From: Panagrolaimus kolymaensis
Lineage: Eukaryota; Nematoda; Chromadorea; Rhabditida; Panagrolaimidae
DNA: 64,000 nt
Assembly (NCBI GenBank): GCA_028622995.1
Contig: JAJQJQ010000040.1
Span: forward strand, 496,001-560,000
Reading direction: 5' to 3'
Shown here piece after piece: positions 1 through 11,600 of the stretch; the first letter of the stretch is position 1, and the number at the start of each line of letters is the position of its first letter. The notes beneath the pieces were generated by a model. That model made no database searches, was not told where the DNA came from, and saw only the letters and a program-made list of their open reading frames with translations. The position numbers and the translations under genes were made by a program.

Positions 1-713
1 TTTTATTTGATATTTTTTTATTTCATTTAGACTTCTATAAACTAATAAAATTTTTGACTATTTAAGTTTAGGATATTTTATTTTTTTATTTTAACTAACA
101 TTTTTCAATATTAAAACTTAAATTAAATTTAACTTAATATATCATTCAAACGGGACACCGTTTAGTTTATGATAGTAGCGTCTTCCAAAAATTCGGGATA
201 CGTAAAACTTCATATTAAATAATTATTTTTCTTCTGTTGTTACATTTTTTGCTTTATAAGTTATAACAGATATCATTTTATTTTATTTTTTATATCACCA
301 TTACCTTTACGACTCTTGGAAATTTCAAAGATTTTTAAGAAGTTTTTCTTATAAACCCTTTATTTAAGACATTAATTCACGTTCACTAACTTTCTTGCCT
401 TCCTCCTATGTTTTTTTTGCCATCATAAAATCGTATGCCTTTCCTTTTTCACTTTTTGAGTGCCGTTTTCCGCCCCCAAGGTTGGCTCTTCAAGCAAAAA
501 AACTTTATTGAGTTTTTCTTCGCCGATTTTCTTATTGTTTTTGCTTCTTTCTTTAAATAAATAAAAAGTGAAGGCGAAGAGGATTTTGAAGTGCGTTTTC
601 TTTTCGAGTAAAAAAACTAGAAGACAAAGCTCCAAGATCTCTGAAGGATGTAAAGAAACTTCTTCATTTTTTTTTCAGAAGAAAAACATTTACTCCGTTG
701 ATGGAAGCCGGAA
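1..713. other. Intergenic / 5' flank of receptor gene
   Basis: AT-rich sequence with no convincing coding region. A pyrimidine tract ending in CAG lies at 669-678, 35 bp before the receptor ATG. It would serve as a trans-splice site or the end of a 5' UTR intron. A short reverse-strand open frame at 423-635 is Lys/Phe/Leu-rich low complexity and is not believed. Confidence 0.5.
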
Positions 714-3260
714 ATGATTTTGTTGCAGCTGCTTTTTGCATTCATCGCTTTTTTCGTAAGAATATTTTTTGTTTCTTTTTTATTAAACTAAAAAATGTTT
801 TAGGAAGTTTGCAAAGCCCAACATAAACCTTTATTGGAACATTTATTTAAAACATATAAAAAAGAATTGAGACCGGTCAAGCATGAAAATTCAGGGCCCA
901 CAAATGTTACGGTTCAACTTTATTTTAAACAAATTCAAAAAATTTCTGAAAGTGATCAAATTTTAACATTATATTGTTGGTTGGAAGAGGTTTGGTTGAT
1001 ATAATTATAAATTAGGATGATAACATAGATATTAAATTTTTTTAGTATTGGAAAGATGAATATTTAACATGGGATCCAGAGGAATTTGGTGGTGTTAAAG
1101 AACTCCACGTGCCAGCTGAAACAATTTGGCGACCTGATTTACTTGTTTAGTGAGTTTCACACGACTAAATTTTTTTAAGAAGGGCAAAATATAGTCGTTG
1201 AATTTCTGGTTAAAATTACTTCGATAAAATATTTGATGGTTTCAGTAATAATGCAAACATGAATGTCAAAGAAAATGAGCTACAAACAAATGCATTAATA
1301 AGTTTTGATGGAAGTGTTTCACTTTTCCGAGCCATTATTACCGATATAAGTTGTTCACTTTCACTTCATCGATTTCCATTCGATCAACAAGTAAGTTATT
1401 ATTTTGTTATGATTTTTTTTTCTACAAAGCTCATTTTATTAATTTTTCACAACAAAAATAACATGAATTCTAGTTTAATAAAAATTTTACAATTAGCTTT
1501 GTTTGCATCGAAGAAATAAGGAATCTTTTAAAAAAGTTGCAGCAAAAAAGTCATTCACTCCTTTGACTCTTTTTTGCGTATAAATTTTATTAGAACATCG
1601 GCTTTGCCACATCGAAGAAGCAAGCGACTATGCAACTAACTTTGCAAGTCAATTGAAAAATTAGCTTAAATTTGATAAAAGATAATCATAGTATTCATAT
1701 AAAAAAGACACAATCTAATACAAATAGATACATATATTCGAACTGTTGTTCTTTTTAGGTTTGTTACATAATGCTTGCAAGTTGGTCATATTCGGGTTCG
1801 GAGATTCTTTTGAGCGTTGCTGAACCTGCTATTGAAAATATAACCGTTCCAATTACGGAGAAAAATAAACTGAAGTTATCAAATCCTAGCCTTCGCCATT
1901 ATATTCCAAATATGGAATGGAAGCTTACAGATTTTAAATATCGAATCAATACCAAATATTATAGCTGTTGTGATTCCCCTTATCCTGATATCAGTTATTT
2001 TTTTGCAATTAAACGAAATCCTTCATATTATCTTTTTACTTTAATTGTTCCATCGGCTTTTATTACCATTGTTACCGTTGTTGGTTTCTTTACTCCTCAT
2101 TCTTCAACAGGAGAAAATACGGAAAAAGTTTCACTCGGTGTTACAGCTTTGTTATCGTTAGCTATTATTCTTATGATGGTTTCGGATTCTTTACCTGCGA
2201 CATCAGATTCCGTACCTTTGCTTGGTAATTAATTAATCATTGGTTTATTCATATTTATTTATTTTAAATTACAGGCCAATATTACATAGGATTAATTATG
2301 ATAATGTTTACGGCAACATATTGCACAACTTGGACTCTTGGAGTTCAAATGCAAGGAAATGCTGGAAAAGCCATCCCTCGTCGAGTTCGAAATCTTATTT
2401 TACACATGGATAGTGATAATTGGATAATATCCCTTCTTTTTGGTAGAGAATTAAAAAATTCACAAACAAGCATTAAAATGCGAATGAAAAAACAAGTTAG
2501 AGAAAACAACTAAAATAAGGAATAAAATTTTATTTATATAAATGTTTTTAGGATCGATTAAAAACCTTAAAACAACATTTTGCACAAGAATTTATGCAAT
2601 TTCAACAAAAACTTTTTTGTGCCACTGAAATTCCTAATTCACAAACAAACGTAAGTTAATTTAGTATCACATGTTAAAAGATATAAGAAAATCTGCAATT
2701 TTTTGGGTATACTCGATCAGACCATTTTCAGTCTAATCTTTAAGTTATTATTTTTTAAATATTTAAAAATTTATTTTGTAGAATTCCAAGCTATTTCTTA
2801 AACAAAATAATGCAAGTAGTAATGGTTCGATTCAATTAATAGATGCTGAAGAAAGAGATGTTCATGTTTGTGATAGTAAAGCTTTTGATGGAACGAATAA
2901 AGTTGTAAATGATTTATTATGTTTGTTTAAAACTTTTTTACCATTTTTCTTGATTTTAATTCATTTTTTATTTTAGCGGAAGTCTTAACCTCGGTAAAAG
3001 CCATTCGACAAGATCTTCTCGCAGATGAACATTTAAAAACCATTCGAAATGAATGGCAAATGCTTGCAAGGTTTTATTAATTTTTGTGTTTATCGTATCA
3101 CGAAATGCAGTAATCTTTTTTTTACAGAATGATAGAAAAAATTTTAATGATATTTTTTACATCCTTTACCGTACTTTTTGCCTTATTCATGCTTTATGAT
3201 AATCAAAATGAGCCCTTAATCACAGTTGAAATTATGGATCAACAAACTACTAATACTTAA
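714..3260 (+). CDS. Nicotinic acetylcholine receptor-like Cys-loop channel subunit (alpha type)
   Basis: Plasma-membrane subunit of a pentameric ligand-gated cation channel. Ten exons close in frame to 542 aa: 714-755, 804-989, 1046-1149, 1246-1390, 1759-2224, 2275-2495, 2552-2650, 2782-2920, 2977-3070, 3128-3260. The start at 714 gives a signal peptide, MILLQLLFAFIAFF; the ATG at 701 is in another frame. The extracellular domain has LTWDP, IWRPD and a Cys-loop with 13 residues between the cysteines, split by the intron at 1391. Loop C carries vicinal cysteines (YSCCDSPYPD), the mark of alpha subunits. M1, M2 (EKVSLGVTALLSLAIILMM) and M3 follow, then a basic M3-M4 loop and M4 in the last exon. 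The usual GEKV before M2 is replaced by GENTEKV. The family call is firm, but I cannot assign the exact acr/lgc orthologue or the ligand. An AATAAA lies near 3376. Confidence 0.9.
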
Positions 3261-5692
3261 TTTTTTTGTTTCATTTCTTCTTTTTTTTGGTAATGTAATT
3301 TAACGATGCTTTCTCTGAATTTTTTTGCTCAAATTTATTTTTTTCTTTCTTGTTTTTTTTTGTTTCGTTGTCAACAATAAAAAAAATAACGTATGTTTTT
3401 TTTTTGGCAAAAAAACTGCGGCGTCATTTGTTGGTTGCCCATCACGCTGCTGCATTCGACAACGGTCCTAAAAAAAGATTAAAAAACCTTAAAATAAAAA
3501 TGTTTAGTTTTTTCTTCCGTAAAAAAATTGCCCTGGGAAACTACAAGAAAAAAACATTGGAATTTGGATTATATTTGTTTATTATTTACAACAAAAAATG
3601 GTGTGAATTTATAAACTTTTGTTTAAAAAATTTCATGGTTTTAATAATGTTTTAATTTTTTTTGCCTTTTTGTTGTTACTTTGTTAGCCTAAAAAAAAGA
3701 AAAGAAACTTATAAAAATAGATGGCCCGTAAATGGTGTTTTTAGAAAATTTACACGTTTCATTTATTTTTTTCATTGAAGCATATTTATTTATTTTTAAA
3801 CTTAGACCTTCAGATTTTTGAAATGAAAAAAGGTTAAAGTTTAGAATTTCTTTTATTAAGGGTTTTAGAGGATTTTAAGTTGGTAAATTGTTTGTGTAAA
3901 AACCAAAACGACTTTTACTTACCATATATCATTTTTTAGAAAAATAATAAAGTTTTTTTATTAATTTTGTCAGCAAAATGGTAACTATTGTATATTATTT
4001 TTCTAAATTTTAGAGCTCTAAATTATATTCTAGCTAATTAATAGTTGTAAAAAAATGTGGAATTTACTTAGTATTTTATAATATTTTACGACTTCCTATG
4101 AAAGTGAACGCCTTTTCTTTCTTTTTTTAAATTTCTCACGAAAAAACCTTTAATCCTTGAATTTTAAGCTTAAATAATTTATAAACCTTTTTTTCTACAT
4201 TTCGTTAAAATAGTTTAAAATTTTCATAATCAGTGTTAGTCTTTGATGCTTTGTAGCAACCTTTTTCTCGAGCAGGCATTCCCCATGTCCTCAAGAAGAA
4301 TCTCATCTGGTTTGTCTTAACTTTATTAGGGTTGACTTTTCCTTAAAAAACAATTCTATTTTCTTTAGCTAAAAAAGGAAATATTTAAAAAGCCAAATAT
4401 AAAAATAAGAGTCATTCAAGTTTAAAAATATAAATTTGTCATAAAAAAAAACGCAGATATTTTTGAATGGGACATAAAACTACCAAATGGTGCCTATTTT
4501 TATTCCCAAACATTTCTTTTACTATTGCTGCTTTTTTAGGGATTGTTTTGAATAATTTTTGATGGACAAATGGATCGGAAGCTTTTTATGAGACAATTGA
4601 GGTTTAAAAAAATATAAACAATAATACAGAGTTATTTTAAAAAATTTGACATTGTTGAAGATAAAGCGCGAAAGATGGTTAAAAAAATATTGGGAAAAGA
4701 AATTATTTCAATGATATTTTGATTTTTAATTTTTGCGAAACTTTTGAAAAAAACTGAAAATTTTAGAAAGCTCATACGCTTTGACTAAAATTTCCAAATG
4801 TCATTGCATGAAAAGAAATAAACGGTCATCGCATATCCTTTTTTTCATTGCAGGCTTTTTGGATGTGTGTTAGCAATTCCTTTCTTGTTGAGCCTATTAT
4901 TTTACCGGAAATGGGCAGTTTTTACCTTTCACTTTTAAAAGCTTCCCTTTTAAAAGAGTAAAAACCTAAAAAAAAAAAAAAGAGGAGCAAGTATTTGCTT
5001 GAATATAAAACTTACTATTAAACTGCAGATCCCTTTTTCATTTCCTTGCTCCTATGCTATGATTCCTTTTCCCTAAGTGCTTTCAAAGGCAAGCTTGCTT
5101 CATCCTTCTTCTTTTTTTCTCTTTGAGAAGGCATAATTACTCTCAAACATACATATGTGTGAAGAAGAGGAAAAAACCGATGCAAAAAGCAAAAAGAAAA
5201 ACGAGCTTCAGAATGTTGTGTATTTTTATGCAAAAAAACAGCGATTTTGCGCCACCTTCTGTTTTTTTTGCTACTTGCTGCTCCTTATTTTTCTTGTTAT
5301 GTAAAAGGAAAGCCAAAATTTGATGACATCTTCTCTAATAAAAAAAAAAGAAGTTTTGATGTCATTTACAATGGTTGCTATTATTTTGCTTCTTCTTTTT
5401 GGCAATCAAAAGTAAAAACAAAAAACTTGAGAAAATGATTTATACTTTTTTTTTAATTCGAAGGAAGAAGAAAAGCAGTTAAGAGTGTAAATGAGTGACG
5501 AAGCGTCATCATTAATCAAAAAGAAATAAAATAAGTACCTTTTCAACGCCGCTGGACTAAATAAAATGCTTGAAAGCTTCCAAGATTTTTATTTTAATTT
5601 TAAAAATAACTTTCGCTGCTTTTGGCGTTAATTAATTTCCTTTTTGAAATTATGTTAAAAAAAGCAAATGATTGTCATTTTTTTATTTTTAG
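3261..5692. other. Intergenic region between receptor and SK channel genes
   Basis: About 2.4 kb rich in A/T homopolymers. The short open frames here (3350-3655, 5123-5438) are Lys/Phe-rich, lack splice context and resemble no family. I see no gene. It probably holds the receptor 3' UTR and the upstream regulatory DNA of the channel gene. Confidence 0.45.
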
Positions 5693-8600
5693 ATGTCAGG
5701 TGAATGTTGTGATGCGGTTGGAACTTGCAATGGCTGTGATGAACTTGATTCACCATCGGATTCAGAATCATTTCCTCAAGCAGCTCCAAATAATCGTCGG
5801 CATGCTTCACTCAAGGTATGTATATATGTCTCCGGCGTCCTTGTTCGAAGAAAAAAGCCCTAGTGGCATATAAAAACTTTTATTAGTGTTTTTTTTGTGA
5901 TATCTCTTTTCCAAATGTTTCATAAAAAATGGCTTTTATACTCCAATTTTTTTCCACGCCTTAAAAACCCAGAAAAACAAACCAATCCCATCTGCGCAAA
6001 AGTGAAGCAAAAAAAAGAGGAAAGAAAAAAGCAGTCTTTTTATTTTATTTTACTTTATATTGCCAGTTTTGGTTTTTGTTGTTGCTTGCTTTCGCCTAAT
6101 TACTCACGACTACTACCCTTTCTGCTTTAAAGAATTTTTTGGCTGCATGCTTGCTTTAAAGAATTTTATTTTTTTTATTTTTGCATTAAAAAAATAAGCG
6201 ACAGCAGCTGACTGCGCAACCCATTTATTAAACAGTCAAATGTAACCCTTGAGGAATTCCCAACAAACGTGCCAACGTTTGTTCATTGATCTTTCATCTC
6301 CATTGTCTCTTTTTTTAAATTTATATGGATTAAAATTTTTTAATTCTAGTCATCTATCTTTAGGTAAGCCATTATCCGATTTTATTACGTCGAAAGAATC
6401 ACGGCAGAAATGAACCTACATTACTTAAATGGGCTGAAGGGTATATCCTTATTTCAATCTAAAATAAATGAATAAAATAAATTATTTAGGAATCCATTAC
6501 CCGAAAGTTGTGTTGGAACTTCAACGTGGGTAATAAACGAAGGAATTCCATCAACTTCTTCAACAACAACTCCACCAATGGAAACTTCTATTCAATGTTC
6601 TACAAATGTTAGAGTTGATAAATTACCCCGCAGATCTGAATCTCATTCTTCACCTAAATCCAGTAGAGATAAATTTTTTGGTGGCCGAAGTGTCTTAGGA
6701 CCAAGAAATACAATAACTTGGGGAACTGAAGATTCTTTAATGGGTAAGTAAGACATGTGAGGCACATAAAATACAAAAAAAATAAGGGCCAGAGCATAGT
6801 CAAACAGAGCAAAGATAAGAATGAATGGCATTATATTTTTGTTAGTAGATTTTACGAAAGTGTTCATCTTCTTCCATCCAACCAACCGTTCCCAAATAAT
6901 TTTAAACTAAATAAAAATGAAATTGGATTATAAAAAAAAGGAAGGGAAAAAATAAATTTTTCAAAAAAGGAAAGGGTTTTCAATTTTTTTTTTGTTGGGA
7001 GATGACTTCTTTTGAAATAGTCATTCGTTGGTCGATTGAAGAAGATGTTTGCTGTCAGCAGCGCCACAAAAACCTCATTAATAAATTAGCCATTGTCCCT
7101 CTTTTTTTCTCAGTTGAATAGAAACAAAAAAAAAATGAAGGAAGAAACCCATCATAAAAAAAGCAGTTGTTCTTCCTTCTCCTTCTTTTTTTTTGAAAAC
7201 GAAGCTCTTTATTAAAACGTCAAAATTAGTTGCCCTTTTCTATCTTCTTTTTTATTTTATTTTTGAAGTGTGCCAATATTTTTGCGCAGCTTATTTTAAA
7301 ACTAAAAAAATTGTATTTGTTTTTTCATTTTTTTAAAAAAGAAAGGGTGAGTGACTTTGAGTGTTTCTCGTTGACAGCATATGTATATATATTTATGTAT
7401 TTGAGCCTCACCACTTTGTTGTAGTATTATATTGTTATGGTTTTAGTCACATGAAAAAAATTCTTTTTTGTCTTCCATTTTACTACCAACGATAAAAAGA
7501 GTGAGAAAATTTTTTGTAGGCCATTCTGATGGAAGTATGCTTCATCCTCAACCCAAATATTCGCTTGGTCTCAGCCCTGGTGGGACAATAAATAGCACTT
7601 TTATTGGGCCAGATTCAAATGATAAAAATAGAAAACAATTATGGTCTCTAAGCCCAACAGCTTTTCACCAAAGTTTCGATGATCGATTGCGTTCAACTTC
7701 AAATACGTTGTCAAATTCTTGTGGAAATATTAATGAACAAGTAAGTTGACGACAAATGAATTTAAGAAAAAGTTGTGAAATATTACTAAATATGGAACTT
7801 AAAAGTAAGGATATCATATTTGTGGTTTAACAAAGAAAATAGCAGATTCTACAAAGTATTCAAGTTAGCCAACTTTATTTCTTGGGAAATTGCAAAAATT
7901 CTTTTGAAATTATTTTAAAGCTTTTTTAAATTTCTCATATTCTATAAATTCGATGGTCTTCAAAATGAGCAAAAGGTCATTAAAAAGCAGCCAGAAGAAA
8001 AAAATAATTATTTTTAACTCTAAAGTCAAACCTTCTTTTTAACACTAAAAAAGAATTCTTTATTTTATTTGTGCAAAACGAAGAAAATTATCTTCATTAA
8101 AAACCTTATAAAAGTTAATTATTTTGAATTTAAATAAATGTTTCTAAAAATTAATTTAATTGAAATTTCGTACTTTCCAAAAAATAAAAAAATTTCAAGT
8201 GATAACAAAAATAATACACTGAGAAAAATGGAATTGTGACATTTCATCGAAATGTGACATATCGTCACACTTTCATGAAATGTCACGGCTGTGTGAATGT
8301 GACAAAAATTGTGTGAAAATTTTTTAATGTGACCAAAAAAAAGGTGAAAAAAATAAATGTGAAAAAAAAATAAAGTGACAAAATTAATGTGACATTTTTT
8401 AAATGTGACAAAAATTTAAATGTGACGACAAAAAATGTGACCAAAGATTACTGTAGCTGGTTGGCCCGATAAAAAAATACTACCAAAAAATTTTTTTTTT
8501 CAAGAATGAACGAAATAAGCCAAAACTAAGAAAAAAAAAATTTTTTTGGTAGTACTTTTTTATCGGGCCAACCAGCTACAGTAATCTTTGGTCACATTTT

Positions 8601-11600
8601 TTGTCGTCACATTTATTTTTGTCACACCTTTTTTAAAAGGTGTGACAAATGGATAATGTGACAAAAAATCTGTGAAATTTTTTGGGTGTGAAAAAAATTT
8701 GTGTGAAAAAAATAAATGTGAATAAAATTTTTGTGACCGAAATTTTTTGTCTCATGTTTATTGTACAATAACGTCACACATTTTTCTCAGTGTAGAATAA
8801 AAAGATGTCTGTCGAGAAAAAAAAGAGTCAAGGATTTGATAGATTGGCTGACTGACGCAAAAAGCAAGGTAGGTTGAAAACGAAAAAATCCAATAACAAG
8901 CATTTGGTTTTCAATTCCATCGATTGTTTAATTCAAGAAGAATTGATTATTCAAGATTTAGTTTTCAATAAAAAGGTTAAATTTATTTTATTTTCAGGTT
9001 CGAAATCATTCAGTTTCTTCTGGGCATAATTCACGTCGAAGAGCTGCAATTTGTTCAGGAGATACAAGCAAGGGAGCTTTTGCTGGAGGTTATACAACAG
9101 GTAAGTAATACAACAGCAAAATGAAACAAATTCAAAATGATGAGATGACTCTGATCTCCGTTTTTTTCTTCATCTTTTACTTTTTAATTTTAAAAATATT
9201 TCGACGCCGAAAAAAACGAAGCATATTTTTCGTTCAATTTTTTAAAAAAGCAGAGGAAAACAACACAAATGATTGAAGTTTTATGCATTTTTTCTTGTCA
9301 CTTATTTGTCTTTCTTTTTTCTTACTTGATGTTTTGCTTTGGATGATTATTACATTAAAGTGTGGATGAAAATAACTTGATTTTTCGTACACTTAATTTT
9401 TTGAGTTTTAATTTATTATATCTCTGCTTAGAATGGGTTATACCTTTTTTTATTTTTGGAATAAATGCTTTATTCAGAAAAAAGACTCGTTTGACGATGG
9501 CACTTATCTCTTTAAGTGGCGCGTATGAAATTCAAAATTTTTGATTACTCTTTTCATATTTATCTTCTCAACATTAGTAAAGTTTTTTTAAACCTTATAA
9601 TTTGATTTTTCTAATTTTTTTCTTGGTGTAAATTTTGAAAATTTTAGTCGTGAACTTTATTTCTGCAAAAAAATGGTTACTTTTTTCTTTTGAATTTCCT
9701 TATTATTACTTCCGTTTTTTTCGCTTTTGTTGTCCTCCGAATATTTGCATAAAGGTTGAAACCCTTTTTATTTCACAAAAATCTAAGTGTGAGAATGGTG
9801 TAAGCTTGCGTCTTCTTAATAAAAACCTTTTAAGCAAAAAAAGAAGCATGAAGGAAATTTAATTCCATTTTTAGCCTAAAGGATGGATGCTCTAAAAATG
9901 AATGTTGTTCGCTGTGAACTAACATAAATCGACTCCTGAAGCCAAAAGCCTATGCTAAAAAAAACATATTTTTGGCTGTAACGTCATTTTCAGGAGCAAC
10001 AGGCATCGACCATCGTTCAATGCCGTTGCCAAAGTCTGTGGGAATTTGGCCCGACCAATTTTTTTTATGCTTTTGATTGGAAGCTTTGATTGTGTCCATA
10101 ATTGTTTTCCCTCTTCTTTTCAGTGCCTTTTTTTTAATGCTCTTTGTTCATTTATAAAATTGCTCCTAGCACTTAACTTTCTAAGAAAAAAAAGAGTTCA
10201 AAAATAAAAAAGTCAAAAAAAATTAGGTGCAAAACATTTCTTTTCTGGGTCTGAAGCTTCTTCGGTTTTTTTGAGCGTTTATTATAAATTTTTATTGCAA
10301 AATGAAAAACTGAATTAGATTTATACAGTTTTGTACAATATTACTAATGCTATAAGGGAATTTGATCATAAGAAATATCTTTAAAACAGTCCCGCTCTAA
10401 ATATAACTAACATTTTTTGCTTTAAAATATTTTAAATTAATATAGAAAATTTTTATTCCAAACGCTTTTGAAGAGAAAAATATTATGAAGAATTGTGCTT
10501 TACATTTTTCTTCTTCTTTATCTTTGTTTTTTTGCCGCCACCTTTCAAAAGAATTTATTCTCCGTCACTCATATTTTAAATACGATGGTTAACTAAAATT
10601 CTTTAAATTTTTGTTCATCCATTTGTTATTGTTGTTTTTTAATGTTACAATTTTATTATTATACATCGATACTTTCTGAGGATCTTCATTTTTTATAGTC
10701 ACAGCAAAGTTCAAAAATTATTTTAAGATTTTATTTGTCATTTTTGTTTAACATTTTTCCATCACGCGCTTTTTTTTATTTTAAAGTTAAAAATCTTTTT
10801 TTCTTTTCTTCAAAGTTCACAAGCGTCAAAATGATTGATTATTGCTTTTTTGAGGGTTAAAAATTTTAAAGTGCCATCATCTCACATCCAACAAAAAATA
10901 AAATATGCTCGAGCCAACATTAAAAGATTACGGAAATCGGAGTCGTCGCAATAGTAAGTTGCATTGTTTAGGTTTAAAACATAAAAGACTTTAAAAGATT
11001 TATTTTTGTTAAAAATAAAATGGATTTAGGCGGTTCAGGATTTTCATCTGGAGGATATAATCGACCACCTGCATTGGGAGGTCGATCGCCTCAAAATTCA
11101 TTTGATTCTAATGGTGATGTTGGACAAGTAAGTTTTGTTGCATTTTTTGTTTTGTTTTGGGAAAAACTTTAGTTATATGTACAACAAATTTTTAAACAAC
11201 GGCAGCCGTTGTTTATAAATCACCAAAAAATTCTAAATAATAATTATTCCGATGGAGAATTTTTGTTTTAAAAAAAAGGGAAAAGGCTAAAAAAAAGGAC
11301 ACTTTTAGATTTCATTAAATTTTATGCGAGTCAATGGAACTATAGCTCCTTTCAAGACGCTTCTCACATCCACTTCAAAAAGTAATCAACACCCCGTTGG
11401 CTTAAATGTTGCATGTTCCAATAATGGTATAGGTCCCACAACCACCACAACAACAACTACAGCTGCCACGGCAGCAAATATTGGTGAACGAAACGGCATT
11501 TCTCGAGTTGGTAGTTCTCCATTAACAATTGAACAAACGGCGAAAAGGAAAGAAAGTTGGCATCAATATCGAAAAGTATCGGATCCGGTTAAAATTTCAA

